DNA of 64,000 nt from JAIBJN01 sp963775395 (lineage in GTDB: Bacteria > Actinomycetota > Thermoleophilia > Gaiellales > Gaiellaceae), in contig CAVZIX010000018.1 in the NCBI GenBank assembly GCA_963775395.1, forward strand, positions 1-64,000, given 5' to 3'. Shown in pieces: positions 18,168-26,480 of the stretch. Position numbers and translations under genes: made by a program. The notes beneath the pieces were generated by a model. It searched no databases and was not told the origin of the DNA. It was given only the letters and a program-made list of their open reading frames with translations. Every line of letters starts with the position of its first letter. Within the stretch, counting starts at the first letter, position 1.

Positions 18168-18728
18168 TTGCGGGCCGTTCGGCGCGAGCGCGGGCTGACG
18201 ATCGCGCAGCTCGCGGCGGCCACCGGGCTGACCAGCGGCTTCATCAGCCAGCTCGAGCGGGGCCTGAGCTCGGTGTCGCTCTCGTCGCTCGCCCGTATCT
18301 GCTCGGCGCTCAACATCCGGTTCGGCGACGTCCTCGACGTGAAGTCGGCCGGGGCGGTCATCCGCCGTGACGAGGCCGGCGCGTGGGCCGTCATCGGCGC
18401 CCACCGGGACCTGCTCCTGAGCTCGCTCGAGGACGAGCGCTTCCACCTGATCGAGTCGCACATCCCGCCCGGTGCCGGGGCGGGGGAGGATCTGTACACG
18501 TTCCCGGCCGACGTCGAGCTCGTCTACGTCCTCAGCGGCACGCTCGAGCTCCGCGTCGACGGCGGCGTCTTCGTCGTGCGGGCGGGCGACACGGTCACGT
18601 ACTCCCCGCGCGAGCCGCACACCTGGCGGAACCCGTCGACGACCGACGAGGCGGTCGTTCTCTGGTTCTCGGTGCCGAACCCGTTCTGGCCGCGGGCCTC
18701 AACGCCCGGGTCGGAGATCGAGCCCTAG
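18168..18728 (+). CDS. XRE-family regulator with C-terminal cupin domain
   Basis: A helix-turn-helix domain (residues ~1-55: LTIAQLAAATGLTSGFISQLERG) is joined to a cupin sensor domain (~95-175: ESHIPPGAGAGED, VYVLSGTLELRVDGG, YSPREPHTWRN). This layout is that of transcription regulators which sense a small metabolite through the cupin. The frame begins with TTG at 18168, but codons directly upstream (from a CTG at 18126) continue a normal HTH N-terminus, so the true start may lie there with a rare start codon. The 3-prime end overlaps the convergent membrane gene by 30 bp. Its target is unknown. Confidence 0.82.
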   Translation: MRAVRRERGLTIAQLAAATGLTSGFISQLERGLSSVSLSSLARICSALNIRFGDVLDVKSAGAVIRRDEAGAWAVIGAHRDLLLSSLEDERFHLIESHIPPGAGAGEDLYTFPADVELVYVLSGTLELRVDGGVFVVRAGDTVTYSPREPHTWRNPSTTDEAVVLWFSVPNPFWPRASTPGSEIEP

Positions 18729-20690
18729 GCGCTCGAGCCGCAGCCCCTGCGGTGGCGTCGTCTCGAGGAGCCTCGGAACCTCGAGGACGAGCGCGTGCCA
18801 CCCCTCTCCCTCGAGCTCGGCCTCCAGGACGGCCTCGCGCGAAACGACCGTCTGCTCGACGCGGGCACCGTCCACCCACAGGGCGGCCGGAGTCGGGGAG
18901 GGTGCGCTGACCTCCAGCTGCACCGCGCCCGAGCCGTACAGCCAGATAGGCGCCTGCCGCTCCTTCATCGTGCGGCCGCGCCAGCCCTCGCAGTAGAACG
19001 GCTCCGCCCGTGGAGGCTCCGGCACCGGCGGCTCCGCCTGCCCGGTCCCGCGGCCGAGCAGGGTGATCGCGCCGCCGCGCTCGATGGGGGCGTAGCCACG
19101 GGCGACCAGCTCGCGCCACCCGAACCAGGCGCCTGGAACCTCCGCCTGGGCGTAGACGCCTTCGTGGAAGGTCACGAAGCGGATGCCGAGCGAGTCGAGC
19201 TCCTCCTCGTCGCCGGGCAGCCAGATGCCGCACGAGATGCGGTTGCGGAGGAAGTAGAAGTCGAACGCCGGCTGCGGGACGAGTGTCGAGTAGCCTCCGG
19301 GCCGTTCCCGCGGCGCCTGCAGCTGGTAGTAGTCGTACACGCTCCCGTAGTGGACGCCGGGCTCTATGAGCGGGAGCTCGAGGACGCGTCCCTCGGGCTC
19401 GTCGCGCAGCGCCGCGTAGGCCCGGTTCCCCGGGTCGGCGGCGGTGGCGTCGAGCGGGAAGACGAGGAGATCGGCCGCGACGAGGACCAGGACGACGGCC
19501 GTCGCGGCCGCCGCCCGCCGCCCCGACGCGACCGCGATGCGCGCCGCCGCCACGGCGACGAGCGCGGCCACGGCCAGGTCGGCGACCGGCATGAGCCGGC
19601 CCGGCACGCGCGGGTAGCGGAGCGGTGGGAAGACTTCCCAGAGCCATTCGTAGAGCGGGAGATTCGTGCCCAGCGCGAGGAGCGAGGGGAGAACCGCGGC
19701 CGCGCCCAGGATCGAGGCGAGCGCCCGCGACCGTCGCCAGAGCAGGACGATGCCGGCGACGGCCAGGACGGGGACGAGCCAGCCCACGTAGACGAACTGC
19801 TCCAGGCCTCCGAGTCGCCAGCGGCTGACCAGGTCGGCCCAGTCCGCCGAGAACTCGCCCACTTCTGCGAGCGAGCGGCCGTCGCCCTCGGCCGAGTCGC
19901 GCACGATCGTGAGGTGCACGGCGAGGCCGACGCCGACGGCCGCCACCAGGCCTCCCGCACTCCAGGCTGCGGCACGCGGCGCCGCCCGCGCGGCGACGTA
20001 GACGGCGATGAGCGGAATGGCGCCGAGCGCGAGGTGGAGCTGCCCGGAGAGCGGGATCGAGACGATCGCTGCCGCGCTGACCGCGCCCCAGGCATGCGCG
20101 CTGCGCGCGGTCTCGGCGGCGCGGGCGCGCTCGTAGGCGAGGAGCGCGAGCGGCATGAGGATCGCGATCCAGCCGAGCAGGTGCACGCCGCTCTGCGCGA
20201 GCCGGTACGGCGCCAGGGCGAACACCAGCCCGCCGATCGCCGCCGCTCCGGGCGGCAGGGCCAGCGCGCGCAGCCAGCCGTACGTGAGCAGTCCTGCGGC
20301 GACGATCGTGGCCAGCAGGAGGAGGTTCCAGGCGACCACCGGGCCGAAGGCCGCGTCGAGCGGCCAGAACGCGAGGCCGAAGGGCCAGCCCGCGAGCACG
20401 ATCTGCGGCTCCACGAGCGGCTGGAAGCTGTACGGGTCGAGCCACGGCGCGGCGCCCCGCTCGAGCTGGTGGCCGACGAGCCAGAAACGGTAGGCCGCCT
20501 GGAGGTGGTCGCCGGCGGCGGCCTCCCCGTGCCCGTCGCCGCCGTCGGCGATGAACGAGCTCCCGAAGGAGCCGACGGCCGGCAGGGTCGCCACGATCGC
20601 GGCGGCGCCGTAGAGCGCTACGAGGAGAGCGAGCGCGCGGCCTCGACCAGCCGGTCGAAGTCGGAGACCTCGGATGCGCCGTACCGCCAT
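18699..20690 (-). CDS. Large integral membrane protein, glycosyltransferase-like
   Basis: A 663-residue protein with about 11-12 hydrophobic segments between residues 20 and 440, then a soluble C-terminal region of ~220 residues with RVLELPLIEPGVHYGSVYDYYQLQ and EGWHALVLEVPRLLE. The plan of many helices plus a large extracytoplasmic domain resembles uncharacterised GT-C glycosyltransferases of Actinobacteria; no catalytic motif can be named with certainty. ATG 20690 lies inside the peroxiredoxin gene (73-bp overlap in another frame), and no later in-frame start precedes the first helix. It is the last gene of the operon with the GCS2-type ligase and peroxiredoxin. Confidence 0.7.
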   Translation of the reverse strand: MAVRRIRGLRLRPAGRGRALALLVALYGAAAIVATLPAVGSFGSSFIADGGDGHGEAAAGDHLQAAYRFWLVGHQLERGAAPWLDPYSFQPLVEPQIVLAGWPFGLAFWPLDAAFGPVVAWNLLLLATIVAAGLLTYGWLRALALPPGAAAIGGLVFALAPYRLAQSGVHLLGWIAILMPLALLAYERARAAETARSAHAWGAVSAAAIVSIPLSGQLHLALGAIPLIAVYVAARAAPRAAAWSAGGLVAAVGVGLAVHLTIVRDSAEGDGRSLAEVGEFSADWADLVSRWRLGGLEQFVYVGWLVPVLAVAGIVLLWRRSRALASILGAAAVLPSLLALGTNLPLYEWLWEVFPPLRYPRVPGRLMPVADLAVAALVAVAAARIAVASGRRAAAATAVVLVLVAADLLVFPLDATAADPGNRAYAALRDEPEGRVLELPLIEPGVHYGSVYDYYQLQAPRERPGGYSTLVPQPAFDFYFLRNRISCGIWLPGDEEELDSLGIRFVTFHEGVYAQAEVPGAWFGWRELVARGYAPIERGGAITLLGRGTGQAEPPVPEPPRAEPFYCEGWRGRTMKERQAPIWLYGSGAVQLEVSAPSPTPAALWVDGARVEQTVVSREAVLEAELEGEGWHALVLEVPRLLETTPPQGLRLERLGLDLRPGR

Positions 20691-21082
20691 GCGCCGCGGA
20701 TGATGCCGCTTTCGTCCACCACGAAGGCGGCTCGGCGCGCCACGTCGGGAAGCCCTCGGAACTCCTGGACGATGTCGAGAGCCCTCAGAGCCTCGCCGCT
20801 CCAGTCGGACAGGAGGCCCACCTCGATGTCGAGCGCCTGCGTCCAGGCGACGTGCGACCAGGGGCTGTCGCGCGAGATGCCGTACGGCGTCACGCCGGTT
20901 TCCAGGAGCTCGGATCGCCGCGCATTCAGCTCCGAGAGCTCGTTGGTGCAGGTGCTGGACCAATCGAAGAGGTACGAGAGGAGGAGGTACGGCGATTCGC
21001 CTGCGAGCTCGCGCAGGGTCAGCGACTCGGTCGTCGACCGCCAGACGGCGACGTCCGGAACGAGGTCGCCTTCGCCGATCAC
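20618..21082 (-). CDS. Peroxiredoxin (AhpC/TSA family, BCP/AhpE-like)
   Basis: A 154-residue thiol peroxidase. The peroxidatic cysteine is in FDWSSTCTNEL (~residue 45), in the usual P/x-x-x-T/S-x-x-C context, and the family Arg lies in DVARRAAFVVDESGIIRGAW. No obvious resolving Cys is present, as in 1-Cys AhpE-type enzymes. It would reduce hydrogen peroxide or organic hydroperoxides. The GTG start at 21082 overlaps the stop of the GCS2-type ligase by four bases, so both are translated together; a low-molecular-weight thiol made by the ligase could be its reductant, which is an inference. Confidence 0.85.
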   Translation of the reverse strand: MIGEGDLVPDVAVWRSTTESLTLRELAGESPYLLLSYLFDWSSTCTNELSELNARRSELLETGVTPYGISRDSPWSHVAWTQALDIEVGLLSDWSGEALRALDIVQEFRGLPDVARRAAFVVDESGIIRGAWRYGASEVSDFDRLVEAARSLSS

Positions 21083-22278
21083 GTAGCTATCGGGACGCCG
21101 GCCTCGGTGGCCTCGGAGATCTCCCGCGTCACTTCGAGGATGTCTCTGTTCGCGTTGAAGATCCGCAGCTGGCGGTCGGAGCCGTTCCCGCGCGAGAGGA
21201 TCTCGCGGATGCCCTCGAGCTCGCGGTCGGAGCCGAGCTCGCGCGCGTGCGGCTCGATGTCGCGAAGCGCTCTGCGGATGAGCTGCGCGATCGGCACGCG
21301 GTTTCGTCGGCCGGTCACGAGGTCCATCACGGGGGCCTCGAGGCCGTAGCGCGCACCCAGCCACTTGTTCTCGGTGACGAGGATGCGGTGGTAGCTGGGG
21401 AGCTCCTTGCCGGCGTCGTAGAGCTCCGAGTAGTGCTTGACGAGCCCCTGGACGAAGGCGGCGATCGCGACCGTCTCCTCCACGCGCGTGATCGCGTCCA
21501 TGACTCGCACTTCGATCGTCCCGAAGCGCGGGTGCGGGCGCACGTCCCACCAGATGTGGGTGTAGTCCGCGATGCACCCCGTCTTCTCGAGCTGGCCGAC
21601 CACCTCCGCGTAATCGTCGTAGTCGGTGAAGCGCGGGGGTGGCCCCGAGCGCGGGAAGGCGGCGAACACCATCTGGCGGCTGGACGAGAGCCCGGTGGGC
21701 TCGCCTCGCCAGAACGGGGAGCTCGCCGAGAGCGCGAGCAGCTCGGAGAGGTGGACGAGCAGCGCGCTGATCACGTTGATCGCCTTGTTCGCGTCGTCGA
21801 CCGCCACGTGGATGTGACAGCCGAAGATGAGCTCGCGGCGGGCGACGTACTGGAGCTGGTCGACGAGATTGCGGTAGCGGTCGCGGGCGGTGATGCGCTG
21901 GCGCTCGAAGAGGCTGAACGGGTGCGTGCCGGCCGATCCCACGCGCAGGTTGTGGGTTGCGGCAGCCTGGGTGACGTGAGAGCGCAGCCGGCGCAGCTCC
22001 CGGTCGACGTCGGCCGTCGTCTTGCAGACCGGCGTCGAGATCTCCAGGACGGACTGCATCAGCTCCGGGCCGATGCGGTCGTCGAACTCGCCGTCCTGCG
22101 CGGACGTGAGCACGGTGTCCACGTGCTGGACGAGGTCGAACGTGTCCGGGTCGAGGAGCATGTACTCCTCCTCGACGCCGAGCGTGAACGGCTCGCTCGA
22201 GCCGAAGCGATGGTCGAGGACGCTGCCCCCCTCGGCGAACCCCTTGCCCGTGATGGTCGCGGGATAAATCTGCTTCAT
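21079..22278 (-). CDS. Glutamate-cysteine ligase-like carboxylate-amine ligase (GCS2/YbdK family)
   Basis: A 399-residue ATP-grasp-like ligase. Family marks are FTLGVEEEYMLLDPDTFDLV (~31-50), HPFSLFERQRITARDRY, FGCHIHVAVDD, and RPHPRFGTIEVRVMDAITRVEE. GCS2/YbdK enzymes join glutamate to cysteine or to other amines; the actual acceptor cannot be told. ATG at 22278. It leads a tight minus-strand operon with a peroxiredoxin (4-bp overlap) and a large membrane protein. Actinobacteria normally use mycothiol, so a GCS2-type ligase paired with a peroxiredoxin is worth noting. Confidence 0.85.
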   Translation of the reverse strand: MKQIYPATITGKGFAEGGSVLDHRFGSSEPFTLGVEEEYMLLDPDTFDLVQHVDTVLTSAQDGEFDDRIGPELMQSVLEISTPVCKTTADVDRELRRLRSHVTQAAATHNLRVGSAGTHPFSLFERQRITARDRYRNLVDQLQYVARRELIFGCHIHVAVDDANKAINVISALLVHLSELLALSASSPFWRGEPTGLSSSRQMVFAAFPRSGPPPRFTDYDDYAEVVGQLEKTGCIADYTHIWWDVRPHPRFGTIEVRVMDAITRVEETVAIAAFVQGLVKHYSELYDAGKELPSYHRILVTENKWLGARYGLEAPVMDLVTGRRNRVPIAQLIRRALRDIEPHARELGSDRELEGIREILSRGNGSDRQLRIFNANRDILEVTREISEATEAGVPIAT

Positions 22279-22451
22279 GGGAGCGACGAACTCTACTCCG
22301 AGGCCGGTGGAAGAAGACAGGCCCGAGCGGGGTCCTGTGAGAGACGCCAACTCGGTGTCCGTGGGAGAACGACGATGCGACGGAGATATCGAACCCGGCT
22401 CGTGAAGCGGCTCGTCCTCGGGCCGCTCGCCGCTTTTGCGACGATGAGGGC

Positions 22452-22997
22452 GTGCGTGCCATCGCCGCCCTCGCCTGCCTGACGATTCTCGTCGCCGCCT
22501 GCGGCGGCGACGACGAGTCCGCCGGCCCGACGACGACGGTCGCCGACCCGGGACCGCCGACCACGACGCAGGCCGAAACGGAGACCGCCCCGCCGCCGAC
22601 AACGACCGAGGAGGAGCGCGAAGGCCCGGTCGTCCTCATCCAGACGGAGCGGGGCGAGGAGGTCTCCGTTGCCGTCGAGATCGCCGACACCCAGGCGGAG
22701 CGGGAGGTCGGACTGATGCACCGGGAGTTCCTCGCGGACGACGCCGGGATGATCTTCCTCTTCGAGGAGGAGATCTCGGGCGGGTTCTGGATGAAGAACA
22801 CGCTCATCCCCCTCTCGATCGCCTTCGCGGACGGCAACGGTGAGATCCTGCGCATCCTCGACATGGAGCCGTGCGAGGCCGACCCTTGCGAGATCTACGA
22901 CCCCGGCGTGTCCTACGAGAGCGCGCTCGAGGTCAACCAGGGGGCGTTCGCGAGCTGGGGTGTCGAGGAGGGCGATCTGCTCACGCTGGAGCAGTGA
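22452..22997 (+). CDS. DUF192 domain lipoprotein
   Basis: A 181-residue exported protein with a lipobox (LTILVAAC, Cys ~17) followed by a Thr/Pro-rich linker to about residue 58 and a DUF192 domain (~62-178). Domain marks are EIADTQAEREVGLMHREFL, GMIFLFEEEISGGFWMKNTLIPLSIAFAD split over ~100-128, and LEVNQGAFASWGVEEGD. DUF192 proteins are small extracytoplasmic proteins of unclear function. GTG start at 22452. The 3-prime end overlaps the convergent RidA gene by 17 bp. Confidence 0.85.
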   Translation: MRAIAALACLTILVAACGGDDESAGPTTTVADPGPPTTTQAETETAPPPTTTEEEREGPVVLIQTERGEEVSVAVEIADTQAEREVGLMHREFLADDAGMIFLFEEEISGGFWMKNTLIPLSIAFADGNGEILRILDMEPCEADPCEIYDPGVSYESALEVNQGAFASWGVEEGDLLTLEQ

Positions 22998-23373
22998 CGA
23001 CCGCCTCCACCTCGATCTCGAGCAGCCACCGGGGATCGAGCAGCGCCGCCACGACCACCGTCGTGTTCGCGGGGCGGACCTCGGAGAACGACTCGCCATG
23101 CGCCTTGGCGAAGCCGTCGAAGGCCTCGGCGTCGGTCAGGTAGACGCGAGTCCTCACGACGTCGGCGAGGGAGCCGCCGGCCTGCTCGAGGGCTCCTGCG
23201 ACGATCTCGAGGCAGCGCTTGGCCTGCCCGTAGGCCTCCGCGGGCGGATCGGCGCCGTCGGCCATGATCGGCGCGGTGCCGGCGACGAAGACGCGGTCGC
23301 CCACGCGTACGGCGCGGGAGTATCCGACGACGGGCTCGTAGGGCGATCCGGAGGAGATGATCTGCCGCTCCAT
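22981..23373 (-). CDS. RidA family enamine/imine deaminase
   Basis: A 130-residue YjgF/YER057c/UK114 protein. The pattern YSRAVRVGDRVFVAGTAP, EAYGQAKRCLEIVAGALEQAG, DVVRTRVYLTDAEAF and NTTVVVAALLDPRWLLEIEVEAV is typical; the Arg in VVRTRVYL corresponds to the family's substrate arginine. RidA removes reactive 2-aminoacrylate and similar enamines formed by PLP enzymes. ATG at 23373, divergent from the beta-lactamase-like gene with only 27 bp between. Confidence 0.85.
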   Translation of the reverse strand: MERQIISSGSPYEPVVGYSRAVRVGDRVFVAGTAPIMADGADPPAEAYGQAKRCLEIVAGALEQAGGSLADVVRTRVYLTDAEAFDGFAKAHGESFSEVRPANTTVVVAALLDPRWLLEIEVEAVVTAPA

Positions 23374-23400
23374 GACGGTGACTAGTATCGCCTGCCAACC

Positions 23401-24213
23401 GTGAAGGCGCTCGAGCACATCGACACGTGGCCGGTCCCGACCGCGGCGGCCGCCGTCGTCGCGCCGGACGGGGTCGTCGCCGCGCGCGGGCCGTCGGATG
23501 TCGTCCTCCGGTGGGCCTCTGTGACGAAGCTCCTCACGGCATACGCCCTGCTGGTCGCGGCGGAGGAGGGTGTGCTCGACCTCGACGAGCCCGGCGGGCC
23601 GCAAGGCTCGACCGTCCGGCACCTACTGGCCCACGCTTCGGGCCTGCCGTTCGAGGGCGACGTCCCCATCGCCAGGCCGGGGGAGCGGCGCATCTACTCG
23701 AACGCGGGGTTCGACCTGCTGGGCGAGCTGCTCGCGGACAGGGCCGAGATGACCTTCGGGGCGTACCTCCAGGAGGCCGTGCTCGACCCGCTCGGCCTGG
23801 GCGGGACGGAGCTGCGGGCTCGGCCGTCGGAAGGGCTGCACGGTCCGCTCGACGACCTCGCCGCCTTCGGTCGCGAGCTCCTCGCGCCGACCCTCGTCGC
23901 CCCGGAGACCCTCGCCGAGGCGACCCAGGTCGTCTTCCCGGGCCTCGTCGGCGTGCTCCCCGGGCTTGGGCGTCAGGAGCCGAACGACTGGGGGCTCGGG
24001 TTCGAGCTCAAGGACGCAAAGCGGCCGCACTGGACCGGCTCGCGCAATTCGCCTGGGACGTTCGGCCATTTCGGCGGCGCCGGGACGTTTCTCTGGGTCG
24101 ACCCCGAGGCCCGCGTCGCCTGCGCCGTCCTCACGAGCCGCGAGTTCGACGCCTGGGCGCTCGAGGCGTGGCCGCCGCTCGCGGACGCCGTGCTCGCCGA
24201 GCTCGGTTCCTAG
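23401..24213 (+). CDS. Serine hydrolase, beta-lactamase family (class C-like)
   Basis: A 270-residue protein. The three catalytic boxes are visible: S40-x-x-K43 (WASVTKLL), Y99-S-N101 (RIYSNAGF) and HFGGAGT near residue 226. Length and spacing fit the Beta-lactamase (pfam00144) family of esterases/peptidases; no signal peptide is present, so it is probably cytoplasmic and not an antibiotic-resistance enzyme. GTG at 23401, with TAGTAT (23383-23388) about 12 bases upstream suggesting a nearly leaderless mRNA. Its TAG stop shares CTAG with the stop of the convergent small gene. Confidence 0.82.
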   Translation: MKALEHIDTWPVPTAAAAVVAPDGVVAARGPSDVVLRWASVTKLLTAYALLVAAEEGVLDLDEPGGPQGSTVRHLLAHASGLPFEGDVPIARPGERRIYSNAGFDLLGELLADRAEMTFGAYLQEAVLDPLGLGGTELRARPSEGLHGPLDDLAAFGRELLAPTLVAPETLAEATQVVFPGLVGVLPGLGRQEPNDWGLGFELKDAKRPHWTGSRNSPGTFGHFGGAGTFLWVDPEARVACAVLTSREFDAWALEAWPPLADAVLAELGS

Positions 24214-24506
24214 CCCGAGACGCCCACGACCCGCGTGTACGTGTCCTTCGGACACGTCGCCACGGCGGCCGGGGTCAGCGCCCGCGCCGGGCCCGTGAGC
24301 CGGTCGCCGGGTCGCAGCACGCCGCCGGCGCCCGTCAGCATCCCGCCGAGGACGAGCGCGACCTTGTCCTCGGGGTCGAGCTCCTCGCCCGAGGCGAGCT
24401 CGTGGCGCTCCATCTCGCGCGCGAGCTTCGTCAGCGTCTCGCCGGGCAGGCCCGTCAGCTCGGCGACCCGCGAGAGCTCGAAGACGGTCGCCGCCTCGTG
24501 CCTCAC
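24210..24506 (-). CDS. Small hypothetical protein
   Basis: A 98-residue protein of unknown function, predicted helical in its first half (FELSRVAELTGLPGETLTKLAREMERHELASGEELDP). The GTG start at 24506 overlaps the TGA of the 43-residue gene upstream by four bases, which supports both frames. A longer frame up to 24671 exists but runs through that gene. The stop is shared (CTAG) with the serine hydrolase on the other strand. Confidence 0.55.
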   Translation of the reverse strand: MRHEAATVFELSRVAELTGLPGETLTKLAREMERHELASGEELDPEDKVALVLGGMLTGAGGVLRPGDRLTGPARALTPAAVATCPKDTYTRVVGVSG

Positions 24507-24634
24507 GGCTCGGACGTCCGCGCATCGTCCGGGTCCTCGTGACCCGGCCCGCGCTGGGCGTCCTCCTCGACGCGTCGCTCGGGCGGCGCCTGCTCCTCTT
24601 CCTCGGTCGGCTCCGGCGGCTCTGGCGTGGACAT
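24503..24634 (-). CDS. Tiny acidic Pro/Glu-rich protein
   Basis: A 43-codon gene starting with ATG 24634 and reading MSTPEPPEPTEEEEQAPPER onward, with net negative charge and no predicted structure. It ends with GTGA that also starts the 98-residue gene, so the two form a coupled pair. Support is the translational overlap and the intact frame; the product may be disordered. Function unknown. Confidence 0.45.
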   Translation of the reverse strand: MSTPEPPEPTEEEEQAPPERRVEEDAQRGPGHEDPDDARTSEP

Positions 24635-24673
24635 GGCTCGATCCTACTCGCGCACCGTCCCTCCCGGCCATGC

Positions 24674-24816
24674 CCGGGGTCAGACCCCGGCCGCGGCCTC
24701 GCCCGACGTGGCCCTGCCCCTCGAATCCGGCTTTCGCCGCGAGGCGTCACCGCGAGAGTCCGATCGCAATCCTCCCGACGCCATGATCCGCCCGGACGTG
24801 TCAGGGGTCAGACCCC
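24674..24816. repeat. Two copies of the palindrome GGGGTCAGACCCC in a divergent intergenic region
   Basis: GGGGTC-A-GACCCC occurs at 24676-24688 (extended to 8-bp arms at 24674-24690) and again at 24804-24816. The copies are 115 bp apart in the gap between the 43-residue gene and the Nudix gene. Short GC-rich palindromes of this kind are dispersed in many high-GC genomes; they may be operators or small repetitive hairpins. Confidence 0.6.
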
Positions 24817-24860
24817 GGGCGCGGCCGGGATGGACAGCGTCGTCAGTAAGCTCGCCAGCG

Positions 24861-25385
24861 ATGGCGACCGCGGAACAGCTCAGGGAGTGGCGCGCGTGCC
24901 CGCGGTGCGGGACGCCGCTCGAGCACGACGACGGCGCCGTTTTCTGCCCCTCGTGCGGGCTTCAGGAGTACGCGAACCCGGCGCCGACGGCGAGCGCCGT
25001 GGTGCGCGACGGCGACCGGCTCCTGCTCGCGCGCCGCGCGGGCGACCCCGGCAAGGGCCTCTGGGATCTCGTCGGAGGGTTCATGGACGAGGGCGAGGAG
25101 CCGCTCGAGACATTGCGGCGCGAGCTGCGCGAGGAGACCGGGTGCGAGATCGAGGTGGGCGAGTTCCTCGGCGGGCTGCCCGACCGCTACGGGGACGACG
25201 GCATCTGGACGATCAACTTCTACTGGGAGGCGACGCTCCTGGGAGAGCCGCAGCCGGGCGACGACGTCGCCGAGCTGTCCTGGTTTCCGCGCGAGGAGCT
25301 TCCGCCGCGCGCCGAGTTCGCCTTCGCCAACACGGTCGCGCTCCTCGAGCGAGCCGGAGCGCGCTTCCTCGAGCCGCCCGGGTAG
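24861..25385 (+). CDS. Nudix hydrolase with N-terminal zinc ribbon
   Basis: A 174-residue protein. Residues ~8-35 form a zinc ribbon (ACPRCG ... FCPSCG), followed by a Nudix domain with the box GGFMDEGEEPLETLRRELRE continuing EETG (residues ~74-97). The zinc-ribbon/Nudix layout resembles NudC-type NADH pyrophosphatases, but the N-terminal NudC domain is missing and the protein is shorter, so it may act on another nucleoside diphosphate. ATG at 24861. The EamA transporter starts nine bases after its stop. Confidence 0.85.
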   Translation: MATAEQLREWRACPRCGTPLEHDDGAVFCPSCGLQEYANPAPTASAVVRDGDRLLLARRAGDPGKGLWDLVGGFMDEGEEPLETLRRELREETGCEIEVGEFLGGLPDRYGDDGIWTINFYWEATLLGEPQPGDDVAELSWFPREELPPRAEFAFANTVALLERAGARFLEPPG

Positions 25386-25394
25386 CGGCAGCCC

Positions 25395-26234
25395 ATGACC
25401 GGTCCGTTCCTCGCCCTGGCGGCGAGCCTGAGCTGGGGCGTCGGCGACTTCCTCGCCGGGCTGAGCAGCCGCAAGCTGCAGGTCCTCACTGTCCTCGTCG
25501 TCTCGCAGGCCGCCGGCCTCACGTCCCTGGTCGTCCTGGTCGCGGTCCGCGGGAACGGGCCGCCGGAGATGCGCTACCTGCTCTACGCCTCCCTCGCCGG
25601 CATCGCCGGCGCGATCGGCCTGGCTGCCCTGTACCGCGGCCTCGCCGTTGGCTCGATGAGCGTTGTCGCGCCCATCTCGGCGACGGCAGCCGTGATCCCG
25701 GTGGCGGCGGGAGTCATCACGGGCGAGCGGCCGAGCACCGCCCAGGGCGCCGGGATCGCGCTCGCGCTCGCAGGCGTCGTGCTCGCCTCGCGCGAGAGCC
25801 GCCCGGACGGGAGCGGGCGCGGAGTCGCGGAAGGCGTCGGCCTCGCGCTTGTCGCCGCCGTCGGGTTCGGCTTGCTCCTGGTGGCGCTCGGAGCCGCAAG
25901 CGACGCCGACGCCCTCTGGGCGACCCTGGCGATGCGAACGACGTCGTTCACCCTGCTTGCCCTCGCAGCGCTCATCGTCAGGCCGACTCTCACGGTCGGG
26001 CGCGACAACCTGCCGGTCCTCGTCCTGATCGGCGTGCTCGACGCGGCCGGCAACGCGCTCTTCGCCCTGGCGACGACCGAGAGCCTCCTCAGCGTCGCCG
26101 CCGTGCTCGCGCAGCTCTATCCGGTGGTCACGGTCCTCCTCGCGCGCGCGGTGCTCGGAGAGCGGATCTCGCGTCCTCAGCAGGTCGGCGTCGTGAGCGC
26201 GTTTGCAGGCATCGCGCTCATCACGGCGGGCTGA
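25395..26234 (+). CDS. EamA/DMT family transporter
   Basis: A 279-residue membrane protein with ten hydrophobic segments in two EamA repeats (residues ~3-130 and ~147-277). Marks include LAASLSWGVGDFLAGL at the N-terminus and LYPVVTVLLARAVLGERIS before the last helix, the usual end of each repeat. It is a drug/metabolite transporter of unknown substrate. ATG at 25395, coupled to the Nudix gene. Two more EamA genes lie at 35123 and 36174. Confidence 0.85.
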   Translation: MTGPFLALAASLSWGVGDFLAGLSSRKLQVLTVLVVSQAAGLTSLVVLVAVRGNGPPEMRYLLYASLAGIAGAIGLAALYRGLAVGSMSVVAPISATAAVIPVAAGVITGERPSTAQGAGIALALAGVVLASRESRPDGSGRGVAEGVGLALVAAVGFGLLLVALGAASDADALWATLAMRTTSFTLLALAALIVRPTLTVGRDNLPVLVLIGVLDAAGNALFALATTESLLSVAAVLAQLYPVVTVLLARAVLGERISRPQQVGVVSAFAGIALITAG

Positions 26235-26270
26235 CGGCCCCTCGCAGGACTATCCGGACGGCCAGGAACG

Positions 26271-26288
26271 ATAGGCCGAACGGCCTAT
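26271..26288. promoter_or_regulatory. 18-bp palindrome, copy 1
   Basis: ATAGGCCGAACGGCCTAT has 8-bp inverted arms around AA. The identical 18-mer recurs at 30058-30075. This copy lies 37 bp upstream of a 46-residue gene. The precise repetition before unrelated genes suggests a regulator binding site. Confidence 0.55.
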
Positions 26289-26324
26289 ATGGACCAGCGG
26301 GGTTGCGGCCGATAATCGGCACAC

Positions 26325-26465
26325 ATGGACTACGGGACACATCGGATCGACGATCATCTGCGCGAGGACTGGGTCGACGCCTGGATCGCGGAGGGCCTCG
26401 ACGCCGTCGAGGCGTTCCTCCGCAACCATGCGGCGTTCGACACCTTTCTCGAAGACCGCGACTAG
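26325..26465 (+). CDS. 46-residue acidic small protein
   Basis: ATG 26325 opens a 47-codon frame ending in TAG at 26463-26465. The protein is rich in Asp, Trp, His and Glu (HLREDWVDAWIAEGLDAVEA) and looks like one or two amphipathic helices. Codon third positions are GC-rich, consistent with coding. It is preceded by the 18-bp palindrome, which could control it. Function unknown. Confidence 0.5.
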   Translation: MDYGTHRIDDHLREDWVDAWIAEGLDAVEAFLRNHAAFDTFLEDRD

Positions 26466-26480
26466 CGAGTCTTCGAGCGT

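Noticed and set aside
22293..23099. Long minus-strand frame over the DUF192 gene
   Set aside because: It is antisense to a well-supported lipoprotein gene and is compositionally a shadow (Arg/Glu-rich repeats from high-GC codons).
24674..24816. CRISPR-like direct repeats
   Set aside because: Only two short palindromic copies with irregular spacing; no spacer series and no cas genes.
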